Assembly: GCA_045535465.1 (NCBI GenBank)
Contig: JAZSLS010000064.1
Coordinates: forward strand, 1 to 33,888
Source: SIG636 sp045535465
GTDB taxonomy: Bacteria; Bacillota; Clostridia; Oscillospirales; CAG-382
DNA length: 33,888 nucleotides
Reading direction: 5' to 3'
Shown: piece by piece, positions 17,556-25,973 of the stretch
Layout of the letters: every line of letters starts with the position of its first letter
Position numbering within the stretch: the first letter of the stretch is position 1
The notes under the pieces: model-generated
The model's input: the letters and a program-made list of their open reading frames with translations, nothing else
Database searches by the model: none
What the model was told of the DNA's origin: nothing
Translations under genes and position numbers: made by a program

Positions 17556-20003
17556 TTATGCACTTAAAGCCGCAACCTCTTCGCTAAAGCTTACACGCTC
17601 AACGGTGTAGCCGTCAGCTCTGAGAGAATCCACAAGACCCGTTTCGGAAATCATATGAGCGAGACCTACTGCAAAGAACACGGTCTTTCCGCTTTCCATA
17701 TATTCCTTTGCTTTTTCAACCATATTAACATCACGGTCTGCGCCAAGTATTGCGTTGTATTGCTTTACTGCTTCCTTCATTTCTTCGGCAAGCTCTTTGT
17801 CTTCTATGTCCTCTTCTATTTCATCGTCACTGTTGTCATCGTCGTTCAGGTATTCCCTAAGCTTTTCTTCGTCTCCCTCGCACCACATCTCGTAAAGCTC
17901 GTTCAAACCGTAAATAGTTTCGTGTCTGGTGTTGAAAAGAGAGGAATAAAGAAGCATTTTGTGAATAGATTCGGTATACTTTGCCGTCATACCGTACTGC
18001 TCCTCGGCACTTTCTACGTTAATAATCTCCATTCCCTTATCCTTAGCCATTCTAAGGAAACGATAATCTACACCGTACTCGGAGGAAAGTGCAAAGTTGT
18101 AGTCGTCATAGAACTCATCTATTAAGCTGCCCCAGGTAGAAGGCGTCATATACTCGGCGTAACGAGGAGAAAGCCCTGCTGTAAGAACGTGCTGAAGCCC
18201 TGCCTCGTACAGCTCCTCATCGGTCAAATGGTCTTTTATAGTCGTGCCGTCGGTATAATAAAGATTTTCGGCAAGCATTTGCATAACGGTATCGTCATTC
18301 TCCATAGATTCTTCAAAATCTATAAGGTCAAACTCCACAGCCAAGGCATCGCTTGCTTCAAAAGCGTCGTATATCTCCTTGGGTAGATACGCTGTGCGGC
18401 TGTCACCTGTGTGGATAGTACCAAGAAGGTACATAACGGTACCGTCCGGTGCGGTAACCTTATAGAAGAGAGGAGTGGGCTTTTCTTCAGGTTCGGTCTC
18501 CTCAGGAAGTTCACCCGTTATTTCCTTGTAGGTGTCCACGTCAGATACGCCAAAGGCTACGTTCATAAAGAAACCCGAAAGATAGCTTTCGCCCTCAAGA
18601 ACGGTATCGCCTTCGTAGTCCATACCCGCAGAGGTTATAAGCAAGGTGTCTCGGTCTATAGATATAAAGCCTTCGCCTTTTTCAGGGGTGTACTTATCAA
18701 TATAGTCCGCAAAAACATCCTTATCCTTATAGAAAAATTCGTTTACATAATCCTCAAAGTGCTCGCTTCCCTTTTCGTTAAGCGTATAGCTTATATGCCA
18801 AAACTCCATAAGGTCGTTTACTTCGCAGGAAGCAAACATAGAGGCATCGGGAGTAAGAAGACCTATATCCTTGTCCTTTCCAACAACCGAGTCAAGTATC
18901 TGCTTCATCGTCAAACTTTGGGTAACTTTCTCTCCGTCTATTATGGAAACAAGCTTACCGTCACGGTAGGTCTGCTCAATAGTAGTAGACTCGTCTGCCT
19001 TGCCTGCTTGATACACGTCAACAGTACACTCGGTTTTAGCCACAAAATCAGCTTCCTTTATACCGTGCATATATATATCCTCGTCCTGCACAAGCGCAAT
19101 ACCGCCTGCTTGAGAATAAATCTCCGTATTAGCGGTGTACTCAAAAGCTACAAGAGCTTTAGTGGCAATGTCTGCAAGCGCAAGAGTGTCCATCACCTCA
19201 ACACCGTCAAACTGTGTGCCTTCCTCCTCGGGAAGCTTTATTTCATCCTTTGCATCAGGCGCAGACAACGCAACCTCATAGCTTACCTTGTAGCTTGCGG
19301 GGCCTTGAATATAGTCCACTGTATATACGTAGCTTTGTATTTCCCCGTTCTCGTCAAGCTTTATTTCAGCAGTTAAATCCGTAAGCTTGGCATAATCGGG
19401 CGCAAGCCACTTCTCTACCGTTTCGGTATCCGACAGTATAATTACGCTCTCGTCGCCGTCCTTAAAGTCTATGTTTTCGTAAATTTCCTTGTCAAACAGC
19501 GCAAGAGGAATTTGCATACCAACCGCATCCTCTGCGTCCATTTCTTTATAATAAACGGCCTCACTTTCGAAATCCTTGTGGATATACTTACCCTCTGCAA
19601 AGTATTTATCTGCCTTCCAAAGAGTGGAGCCGCTGGTGGTTTTATCGCTTATATGGATACTTAAAGCATCGGAGCCTATGCCTTTATAAAGGGCTGTTCT
19701 TTCCAGCTCATACTCAAAAGTATCCTGCCCAAGCTCACGCACGGTGGTGGATTTTATACTTTGCTTTACGTCAGTTTTCGTCTCAAGTGCCTCAAGCGCA
19801 CTTTCGTAAACGGTTTCTGCAGTTATTTCATCAACCGAATCCTCGCTTACATTATCGCTTGTTTCATCTCCGCTTGCTTTTTCAGCAGAACTGTCTGTGC
19901 CTGCTTTACTGCCCTCATCGCCTTTTTCTATACGGCACGAAGCAAGACTGATAAGCATTGCAAAAGCCAATAAAACAGCCATAAGCTTAACGGAAAATTT
20001 CAT
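17556..20003 (-). CDS. Lipoprotein with C-terminal TraB/GumN domain
   Basis: An 815-residue surface lipoprotein. The signal sequence ends in a lipobox (LISLASC) that puts the lipid on Cys23, followed by a Ser/Asp/Glu-rich linker to about residue 70. Residues 70-510 form one or two unrecognised beta-rich regions. Residues about 515-812 are a TraB/PrgY/GumN domain, a family that includes the Tiki metalloproteases. Its two GxxH signatures are visible: GTIHTGD at about 527 and GLAHM near 773. A very acidic insertion (NDDDNSDDEIEED) lies at about 725. The family is proposed to include peptidases, but activity here is inference. AAGGAGG lies eight bases before the start. The gene stands alone, with its own promoter at 20041-20069 and a terminator at 17505-17543. 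Confidence 0.88.
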   Translation of the reverse strand: MKFSVKLMAVLLAFAMLISLASCRIEKGDEGSKAGTDSSAEKASGDETSDNVSEDSVDEITAETVYESALEALETKTDVKQSIKSTTVRELGQDTFEYELERTALYKGIGSDALSIHISDKTTSGSTLWKADKYFAEGKYIHKDFESEAVYYKEMDAEDAVGMQIPLALFDKEIYENIDFKDGDESVIILSDTETVEKWLAPDYAKLTDLTAEIKLDENGEIQSYVYTVDYIQGPASYKVSYEVALSAPDAKDEIKLPEEEGTQFDGVEVMDTLALADIATKALVAFEYTANTEIYSQAGGIALVQDEDIYMHGIKEADFVAKTECTVDVYQAGKADESTTIEQTYRDGKLVSIIDGEKVTQSLTMKQILDSVVGKDKDIGLLTPDASMFASCEVNDLMEFWHISYTLNEKGSEHFEDYVNEFFYKDKDVFADYIDKYTPEKGEGFISIDRDTLLITSAGMDYEGDTVLEGESYLSGFFMNVAFGVSDVDTYKEITGELPEETEPEEKPTPLFYKVTAPDGTVMYLLGTIHTGDSRTAYLPKEIYDAFEASDALAVEFDLIDFEESMENDDTVMQMLAENLYYTDGTTIKDHLTDEELYEAGLQHVLTAGLSPRYAEYMTPSTWGSLIDEFYDDYNFALSSEYGVDYRFLRMAKDKGMEIINVESAEEQYGMTAKYTESIHKMLLYSSLFNTRHETIYGLNELYEMWCEGDEEKLREYLNDDDNSDDEIEEDIEDKELAEEMKEAVKQYNAILGADRDVNMVEKAKEYMESGKTVFFAVGLAHMISETGLVDSLRADGYTVERVSFSEEVAALSA

Positions 20004-20040
20004 ATTACATACCTCCTTAAAGGTTTAATGCATTGATACT

Positions 20041-20069
20041 ATTATGACACTAAAAGCTATTTTTGTCAA
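20041..20069 (-). promoter_or_regulatory. Sigma-A promoter of the TraB lipoprotein gene
   Basis: TTGACA (20064-20069) and CATAAT (20041-20046) are 17 bases apart on the minus strand. The promoter overlaps the last seven codons of the LRR gene, whose stop is at 20050-20052. Confidence 0.85.
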
Positions 20070-21420
20070 GTGTTTTATCGTTAGACAGCCAAAAATCTGA
20101 AAAAGCAAAAACGTCCACGTTTTTCACCGTTTTAGGTACTACAACCTTTTTCAACCGATTACACCCGTAAAATGCGTGATATTTAATACATTCTACGTTT
20201 TTGGGGATACTTACACTTTTAAGACCGGAGCCGCAAAAGGCATCTTCAGATATTTGTTTAAGCTTTGCGGGCAGCTTTACGTGGGTTAGGCTTTTACAGT
20301 TTTTGCAGGTTGATTTTTCTATAACCGACACACCGGAAGGGATGCTTAACGTCCTTAGCTTTTCGCAACCGCCAAAAGCTACCTCTCCTATAGTTTTGAG
20401 GGATTTAGGAAGTATTATACTATGTAAATTGAGACAATTTGCAAAGGCGTATTTCCCTACGCTTTTCACGCTTTCGGGCAGATGAACGTTTTTTACAAAA
20501 TTGTTCCCCGCAAAGGCGTGGTCGTTAACTGCGGTTATCCCTTCCTTCACAAAAACCTCTTCTCCGCTAACGCTGCACTTAAGCAAAACGTTATCCTTTA
20601 TGCTTACCTCCTCCTCGTTATAAGGGATAAGCTTTAAATTACTTACTATATTCTCGGTGCAAAAAGGCAGCAAGGGACTGAGAACATTTTTATGGTAGTA
20701 GACCGAAACACTGTTTGTTCCCAAACAGGGGTTGTCGTATTTAGTAAGACAAGGCAAAAAGCATTCGCCGCTTATTTGCTCCAGATTCTTTCCAAGATAA
20801 ACCTTTTTTAATGACGGAAAACGGAGAAAATTATTGTTCTCTATCCGTTTTATGCCGTCACCGAAGCTAAGCTCACCTATTGACCGAGAACAAAATATAC
20901 TGTCCTTGGAAACCGCTGATATCTTGCTACCGCATATTTTACTTGGAATGCGAAGAACGTTTTTGTCAGTAAAAGCAAATATTAAAACGCATTCACTTTT
21001 TGTAATGGTTTTTGCCGCAAAAACTGCGTTGTTGTTATCTGTTATAAGCAAGTTCTTATCGGTGCGTTTATAATAGTTGACGCTATGATGCGGCACCAAA
21101 CGCCCTATATCCGTTTGGCTGTAGCCAAGGCCCCTGAAAACAGTACAAGCGGGCATATTTAGCTCCGCTACTGACACACCGTTATGGTTATAGCCATTTG
21201 CACCTTCCAGCTCTATATCCAAGCATAAGGGCTCTACCGCCAATACGGGTAGTTTTTCTATCGTTTCGGGGATGGTTATGGTATGAATACAATGACCTGA
21301 TTTTATTTTATCGAAAGTAAGCTTCCCCTTTTTCCATTTGTATCCTTTAATTACTACGTAGTTGTTATTCACTACGCTGTACTCAAAAAGCGAGTCTTTT
21401 ATTGTCTTAATACTTTTCAT
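20050..21420 (-). CDS. BspA-type leucine-rich-repeat (LRR_5) protein
   Basis: A 456-residue protein. Residues about 285-445 carry at least six LRR_5 repeats of about 23 residues with the pattern xxHLPxSVKxVGxYAFxxCxxL, as in BspA of Tannerella and its many homologues in gut Clostridia. Residues 30-280 hold more degenerate units. There is no N-terminal signal peptide or membrane span, which is unusual for this mostly surface-exposed family, so it may be cytoplasmic or exported in another way. The start at 21420 has a GGGGA run about six bases upstream, which is a modest ribosome binding site. The next start candidate would shorten it little. LRR_5 modules bind proteins; no partner can be named. 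Confidence 0.82.
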   Translation of the reverse strand: MKSIKTIKDSLFEYSVVNNNYVVIKGYKWKKGKLTFDKIKSGHCIHTITIPETIEKLPVLAVEPLCLDIELEGANGYNHNGVSVAELNMPACTVFRGLGYSQTDIGRLVPHHSVNYYKRTDKNLLITDNNNAVFAAKTITKSECVLIFAFTDKNVLRIPSKICGSKISAVSKDSIFCSRSIGELSFGDGIKRIENNNFLRFPSLKKVYLGKNLEQISGECFLPCLTKYDNPCLGTNSVSVYYHKNVLSPLLPFCTENIVSNLKLIPYNEEEVSIKDNVLLKCSVSGEEVFVKEGITAVNDHAFAGNNFVKNVHLPESVKSVGKYAFANCLNLHSIILPKSLKTIGEVAFGGCEKLRTLSIPSGVSVIEKSTCKNCKSLTHVKLPAKLKQISEDAFCGSGLKSVSIPKNVECIKYHAFYGCNRLKKVVVPKTVKNVDVFAFSDFWLSNDKTLDKNSF

Positions 21421-21497
21421 TATATTTCCCCATAGTTTTTGATTACACTATACTAATGCAGCGTATTTTATAAAACTCAAAAAAAATATAAGTATTA

Positions 21498-21526
21498 TTG
21501 AAAAATTTCTCGCTCTATGCTAAAAT
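21498..21526 (+). promoter_or_regulatory. Sigma-A promoter of the PHP gene
   Basis: TTGAAA (21498-21503) and TAAAAT (21521-21526) are separated by 17 bases, 30 bases before the PHP start codon. It drives the only plus-strand gene; the LRR gene is divergent. I could not settle a promoter for the LRR gene in the same 136-base gap. Confidence 0.75.
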
Positions 21527-21556
21527 ATAATTAGAAAATGCGAAGGAGAAAGCTTT

Positions 21557-22399
21557 ATGTATTGTGATTTGCACACGCACAGCATTTTTTCTGATGGTAC
21601 AGCCACACCCGAAGAAATAATAATCCTTGCAAAAAAGTTAGGACTTACCGTTGCGCTTACCGACCACAACACCACTAAGGGGCTTGCACGTTTTTTGGCT
21701 GAGGCCGAAAGGCAAAACGTTGCCGCCGTTGGCGGAGTGGAGCTTTCCACCTTTTACGACGGTCACGAGCTGCACCTTTTAGGCTTGTTTATAGATGAAA
21801 GCCGCTACGAAGAAATAGAAGACCTGCTGGAAGAGTTTCACTACCGCAAGGAACAAAGCAATATAAATATGGTAAGGCTTCTTAACGATGCAGGATACGA
21901 CATAAACTACGAAGAGATAAAAAGCGCCAATCCATCGGGACGCATAAACAGAGCCCACGTGGGAGCAGAGCTTGTAAAAAAGGGGTATCTTAGCTCCGTT
22001 GGCGAAGCTTTTAATACCTTATTAAAAGAAGGAAGCGGGTTTTACTTCCCGCCCGAAAGGCTTGACACCCTGTTTGCTGCCCGATTTTTGAAAAATCTTG
22101 GTGCTTTGCCCGTTCTTGCACACCCTTTTCTTGCACTTAACGAAAAGGAGCTGCGTGAGTTTTTGCCGAAAGCAATAGAAAACGGGCTTGCAGGAATGGA
22201 AACGGAATACTCCGAATACGATGAGGAAACCACTGCCCTTTCAAGAAAAATAGCTGAGGAGTTTGGTATTTTGAAAAGCGGCGGAAGCGACTATCACGGC
22301 AAAAACAAACCCCATATATCCTTAGGAACGGGCAAGGGCAATTTGCACATACCTGCGGAAATATATGAGGCTTTGTTTAAAGCGCATAACACATTATAG
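21557..22399 (+). CDS. PHP-domain phosphoesterase (TrpH/RNase AM-like)
   Basis: A 280-residue metal-dependent phosphoesterase of the PHP superfamily, in the branch of E. coli YciV (RNase AM). Visible metal-site motifs are DLHTHS (His6, His8), SDG, TDHNT (Asp36, His37), GVELS, HLLGLF, AHPF and GSDYHG near the C-terminus. The length is usual for the branch. The known relatives hydrolyse phosphate esters, in particular 5'-to-3' trimming of short RNA or of 3',5'-bisphosphonucleotides; the substrate here is not shown by the sequence. AAGGAG lies eight bases before the start. It has its own promoter and terminator, so it is monocistronic. Confidence 0.9.
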   Translation: MYCDLHTHSIFSDGTATPEEIIILAKKLGLTVALTDHNTTKGLARFLAEAERQNVAAVGGVELSTFYDGHELHLLGLFIDESRYEEIEDLLEEFHYRKEQSNINMVRLLNDAGYDINYEEIKSANPSGRINRAHVGAELVKKGYLSSVGEAFNTLLKEGSGFYFPPERLDTLFAARFLKNLGALPVLAHPFLALNEKELREFLPKAIENGLAGMETEYSEYDEETTALSRKIAEEFGILKSGGSDYHGKNKPHISLGTGKGNLHIPAEIYEALFKAHNTL

Positions 22400-22406
22400 T
22401 ATAATA

Positions 22407-22440
22407 CCCGTCGAGAGTCAATCCCGACGGGCTTTTGTTT
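22407..22440 (+). terminator. Terminator of the PHP gene
   Basis: A 7-bp GC-rich stem (CCCGTCG at 22407-22413 with CGACGGG at 22425-22431) is followed by CTTTTGTTTTG. It starts eight bases after the stop codon. On the minus strand no T-run follows, so it does not clearly terminate the convergent BlaR1 gene. Confidence 0.85.
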
Positions 22441-22442
22441 TG

Positions 22443-25400
22443 TTATTTTGTTGCAACAATACCTATACAGTTTGCAACTGCGTAATCGGACACTTGAAGG
22501 CAAAGCAGCCACCCGCTCATATCATCTGTAAGAGGATTGGAAGCTGACGTTTCGCCTACGGTCACATAGATACCGTTGTATTCGCACTCAACGGTTTTTA
22601 TCTCATAGCGATAGCCGCCGCTGTTTGTCGGTACGTATATCAAAATCAAGGAATCGGATGCAAAATAGTCATCGTCATAGGGGCTTAGCATAGCGTTTAC
22701 GGATTTAATCTCATCGTAGGCAGCATCAAACTGAAATACGCCCGCAAAGGTGTCTTTAAACCTTAGCAAATCCTCCTTGGTGTTTATCAGGTACGTGGGC
22801 AAAGCCTCGCCTGATTTCACCGTCTCGCTATTAAGGGACTCCTTATATATTACTTCGCTTTCGCTCCGGTTTGTGTGGGATACGTCTGTTGCGCCTATGG
22901 GAAAAGCTTCATTAACAATCACCTTGCAATCCTTTATATGCTCCGCTACGGTATTTTTCATCTCGATTGCCACTATCCAAGCGCTGCGTTCTTCTGCTTT
23001 TGGCTGCAAATCTTTGTAATAAGACGTTTGAACGTAAAGGGTATCGTTTTGGCAATAGGCGCTTTCTATGGTACATTCAATACCGGTGCTTGCCGTAGGG
23101 ATATATATAAAGTACACGGCAGTGTCGTAAAAGGTGTAATTTTCGGTCTTTTCAACAAAGGATTTATGCTCGTTCCAGCCCTTTTCAAGCTGTAAAAGCT
23201 CACCGTATTTCTTTATAAAGCTTTGGAGCTCCTCTTCCGTTTCTATAAAGAACGGCTTGTATTTATAGCTTGATTTATCGTAGGTAAGGTTTAGAAAATC
23301 CTCGTTGGAGGTATAATGGCACGCTATCATTTGTTGGCTTTTTGCCAAATAAGACGTCATTCCGTCATAGGGCACGTCATCTACCCCTTCGGAAGTATGA
23401 AAGGTTTCAAGCGTTACCGTCTTTTGCTTAACTCCTTCGTACTCATATTCTGTTTCTTTTAATACAGCGTAGACTGTTTTGCCCTCGTGGTTGACGTAGG
23501 ATATACCTCTGTTCGGAAGTTCATCCTTTACGGTTGTTTTTACGTAAAAAGGCTTTGTAAGGGTAAGCTTTTCCCTTTCGTAAAGAACCTTTTCTGCCAT
23601 AGGTTTTGCGTTCTCATCGTACCTGATGCTTATATACTTAAAGTTGCTTATAGTGCGTGTGGGCCTTATTACAACCGTTTGAGTTCCATCGTCATTGAAT
23701 ATGGCTTCTTCTTCGGGGAATATGTGGTTTTCGCCTACAATGGAAGCCCCCACGCCGGAGCTCAACCACCAATGCCCTTGCAAACTAACATCGCCCCAAT
23801 AAACAATGGATGCTGTATCGGATACTGCGATACACGCCGCATCGGAATACACACCGCTGGTAATATCGGAATTATACACTAAGTTGGTCCTTATGCCGTA
23901 TATAAGCCTTATAAAAAGTAAAGGCTGTATAACACAGGTTTCATCTTCGTCGTCCCTATCCGACACCTCTCCAAATTTAGAAGGCTTTTCAAAGGTGATG
24001 CTGCCCTCTGCCGTTTTAAGATGCTTAAATTCATACGTATCGTCATAAAACCCAAGGTTATAGGCTTTAAAGAACGTCGATAGGAACACGTCATAACCTT
24101 GTTTGTAGCCGCCAAGTAAAAAGTCACTCTTCTCCAAGGTAAAGCTTTCGGTGTCGCCCAGCTCTAAGGTGATGTAGTCGCACTGTTTCCAAAGGCTGAC
24201 AAGCTCTTCTCTCACTGTATCAAGAAGCTCTTTTGTCATTTCTGCGTCAAACTTTTTCCATTTGCTTGTTTTAAAAACGTAGCCTTTGTTGCCTTTTTCA
24301 TCAGTGGTTTCAGTATAAGAGCCGAAATACGTAGTCTTTTCTCCTGCGTCCTCAGAAACATCTAACGTTTCAGCGCTGTCGACTACGGAAGAGCCGGGCT
24401 TATCAACAGCGGGAGAACACGCCATAAGAAAGACAAGAACGGTACTAAGCAACACCGCAAGGCAGGTTGCCCATATAGATTTCTTGTAGGTCATAACTCT
24501 TTTTATCCTTTCTTTAACACTGACCTTGCCAAATGCCAAAGGATGAGCAAAGGCAAGGCTTTTTACTGCGGTACAGGATAGCAGGGAAACGGAATACTCC
24601 TGTCTTTCTTCCCTTTCCATATTTTTAACGACCTTTTCGTCACAGGCATATTCGATATCCCTGCACAGCATTATGTACGCTGCCCAAAGGAATGGGTTCA
24701 TCCAGTATACCGCCAAAACAATGAACGCTATTGGTTTAAGCAGGTGGTCAAGCCTTTTAATGTGAGCTTTTTCGTGAGCTATTATATGCTTCCAGCTGCC
24801 TTTATCCAAATGCGCAGGAATATATACGGTAGGATTGACTATACCCTTAATAAAAGGAGAGGTTTTTGCGTTGATTATGCGTATATTGTTGTCGTAAACA
24901 ACAGCCTTTTTTGTTTTTACGTGTAAAGCGATACTGCTTATAAGTATGTATAAAAGCATTATCCCTGCGCCCGCAAGCCATACTATGCTAACTACGGAAA
25001 GGGGGCTTATGCTTTTTTTATCCTCGGCTACGGGCGTTTCCGCCTTTTCCTCTTCCGTATCAGGAGTAAGGACAGCATTGGTTTTATCCTCACCGTCAGA
25101 GGGAATAACGTTTTCAAAAACGGGAGGCGTAAGGTTACTGTCGGGTTTAAAAACGGGTATATCGGGTATTGGATTATTTTCCGTATCCTCAATAACAGGA
25201 GGAGCTAAAACGCTTTCATCGTTGGAAACGGGAGGTTCCGCAACGCTTTCGCTGACAAAAGCGTCCGTTACAGAGGGGATGGAAACGGTCAGAGGGGATA
25301 CGTTTAACTGCACGGGAATTAACAGCCTTAGCAGGATAACGCACCACAGCAGGCAGCGTATAAAGGATGGAGCTTTTTTTAGTAAGGGTCTAAGCAAAAG

Positions 25401-25466
25401 CAAGAAAATTATGCCTATACTTGCCATTACCGACACGTCTGCAAGCCTTAAAAAGAGGTTAGTCAT
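22443..25466 (-). CDS. BlaR1-type M56 metalloprotease sensor, no penicillin-binding domain
   Basis: A 1007- or 1008-residue membrane sensor protease. Numbered from the upstream ATG, there are two membrane spans in the first 55 residues, a Pro/Asp/Glu-rich external loop (55-155), a third span (158-183), and a cytoplasmic M56 zinc protease with HEKAH at 232-236 and the third ligand Glu273 in DIEYACDEK. A fourth span lies at about 333-350. Instead of the penicillin-binding sensor of true BlaR1/MecR1, residues 360-1008 form an unrecognised external region, whose last part holds two related modules (about 739-852 and 891-1008) with IYxPT.SxG motifs resembling PrcB C-terminal domains. Two adjacent ATGs exist (25469 and 25466); the second is seven bases from GGAGG. 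The ATGA overlap with the BlaI-type gene implies coupled translation. It probably cleaves or inactivates that repressor when it senses an external signal that is not evidently a beta-lactam. Confidence 0.88.
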   Translation of the reverse strand: MTNLFLRLADVSVMASIGIIFLLLLRPLLKKAPSFIRCLLWCVILLRLLIPVQLNVSPLTVSIPSVTDAFVSESVAEPPVSNDESVLAPPVIEDTENNPIPDIPVFKPDSNLTPPVFENVIPSDGEDKTNAVLTPDTEEEKAETPVAEDKKSISPLSVVSIVWLAGAGIMLLYILISSIALHVKTKKAVVYDNNIRIINAKTSPFIKGIVNPTVYIPAHLDKGSWKHIIAHEKAHIKRLDHLLKPIAFIVLAVYWMNPFLWAAYIMLCRDIEYACDEKVVKNMEREERQEYSVSLLSCTAVKSLAFAHPLAFGKVSVKERIKRVMTYKKSIWATCLAVLLSTVLVFLMACSPAVDKPGSSVVDSAETLDVSEDAGEKTTYFGSYTETTDEKGNKGYVFKTSKWKKFDAEMTKELLDTVREELVSLWKQCDYITLELGDTESFTLEKSDFLLGGYKQGYDVFLSTFFKAYNLGFYDDTYEFKHLKTAEGSITFEKPSKFGEVSDRDDEDETCVIQPLLFIRLIYGIRTNLVYNSDITSGVYSDAACIAVSDTASIVYWGDVSLQGHWWLSSGVGASIVGENHIFPEEEAIFNDDGTQTVVIRPTRTISNFKYISIRYDENAKPMAEKVLYEREKLTLTKPFYVKTTVKDELPNRGISYVNHEGKTVYAVLKETEYEYEGVKQKTVTLETFHTSEGVDDVPYDGMTSYLAKSQQMIACHYTSNEDFLNLTYDKSSYKYKPFFIETEEELQSFIKKYGELLQLEKGWNEHKSFVEKTENYTFYDTAVYFIYIPTASTGIECTIESAYCQNDTLYVQTSYYKDLQPKAEERSAWIVAIEMKNTVAEHIKDCKVIVNEAFPIGATDVSHTNRSESEVIYKESLNSETVKSGEALPTYLINTKEDLLRFKDTFAGVFQFDAAYDEIKSVNAMLSPYDDDYFASDSLILIYVPTNSGGYRYEIKTVECEYNGIYVTVGETSASNPLTDDMSGWLLCLQVSDYAVANCIGIVATK

Positions 25467-25831
25467 CATTTTGCCTCCTTATCTCCGTATATTATACGCA
25501 TTATATCCTGCATTTGTTTTTCCGTAAGCTGTTGCTTTTGAGTAAAGGTAGCCAAAAAGGCAGGGATTGACCCCTCAAAGCGATTTTCAAGCAGCTCGTC
25601 GAACTCCGCAAGACGCACCTCGTTTTTAGTAACCAAGGCGGAAACTACGGTGTTTTCGTTTTTTAAAACCCCTCGCTCCGAAAGGCGCTTTATAACCGTG
25701 TAGGTTGCGCCCTTTGTCCAGCCTAATCTTTCCTTGCTAAGCTTTACCAGAGCGGTGCTGTTTATGGGCTCGTTCTCCCACAATATACAAAGGAACCTGT
25801 ATTCACTTTCAAAAACCTTTGGCGTTGCCAT
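25466..25831 (-). CDS. BlaI/MecI-family repressor
   Basis: A 121-residue winged-helix repressor of the penicillinase-repressor family. It begins MATPKVFESEYRFLCILW, has the recognition-helix region GWTKGATYTVIKRLSERG at about 37-55, and has a helical dimerisation tail with EGSIPAFLATF. Length and motifs are typical. I chose the ATG at 25831 because AAGGAG lies eight bases upstream; an in-frame GTG at 25840 sits on that site. The gene overlaps the M56 sensor by ATGA, and two dyads (25853-25866 and 25876-25893) lie in its promoter, so it probably represses its own pair. No beta-lactamase gene is in the window. Confidence 0.93.
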   Translation of the reverse strand: MATPKVFESEYRFLCILWENEPINSTALVKLSKERLGWTKGATYTVIKRLSERGVLKNENTVVSALVTKNEVRLAEFDELLENRFEGSIPAFLATFTQKQQLTEKQMQDIMRIIYGDKEAK

Positions 25832-25852
25832 AAATATCACTCCTTCAAAAGG

Positions 25853-25866
25853 TATACTGCAGTATA
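25853..25866. promoter_or_regulatory. Putative BlaI-type operator 2
   Basis: A perfect 14-base palindrome, TATACTGCAGTATA, just downstream of the -10 box and before the ribosome binding site. It shares GTATAC/TATACT elements with the dyad at 25876-25893. Confidence 0.72.
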
Positions 25867-25875
25867 TCTACTTAT

Positions 25876-25893
25876 GGTATACCATAGTATACC
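25876..25893. promoter_or_regulatory. Putative BlaI-type operator 1
   Basis: A dyad with 7-base arms and a 4-base centre, GGTATAC-CATA-GTATACC. It overlaps the -10 region of the repressor promoter. BlaI-family repressors are known to bind paired dyads at their own promoters. Confidence 0.75.
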
Positions 25894-25904
25894 TGTTTTG
25901 TCAA
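25876..25904 (-). promoter_or_regulatory. Promoter of the BlaI/M56 pair
   Basis: A consensus TTGACA (25899-25904) is followed after 17 bases by TATACC (25876-25881) on the minus strand. The -10 match is moderate and is shared with operator 1. Confidence 0.68.
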
Positions 25905-25916
25905 TAGTTTTTTTAA

Positions 25917-25962
25917 AAAAAATTAAGGTGTTGTAAAAAAACTTAATTTTTTACAACACCTT
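25917..25962 (-). terminator. Terminator at the end of the kinase/ABC operon
   Basis: A 16-bp stem (25925-25940 with 25947-25962) with a six-base loop lies just after the ABC gene. On the minus strand AATTTTTTTT follows. It isolates the signalling operon from the BlaI promoter. Confidence 0.88.
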
Positions 25963-25973
25963 TATATATGTCT

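Noticed and set aside
22443..25904. A beta-lactam resistance locus
   Set aside because: Repressor and M56 protease are present, but there is no penicillin-binding sensor domain and no beta-lactamase in the window.
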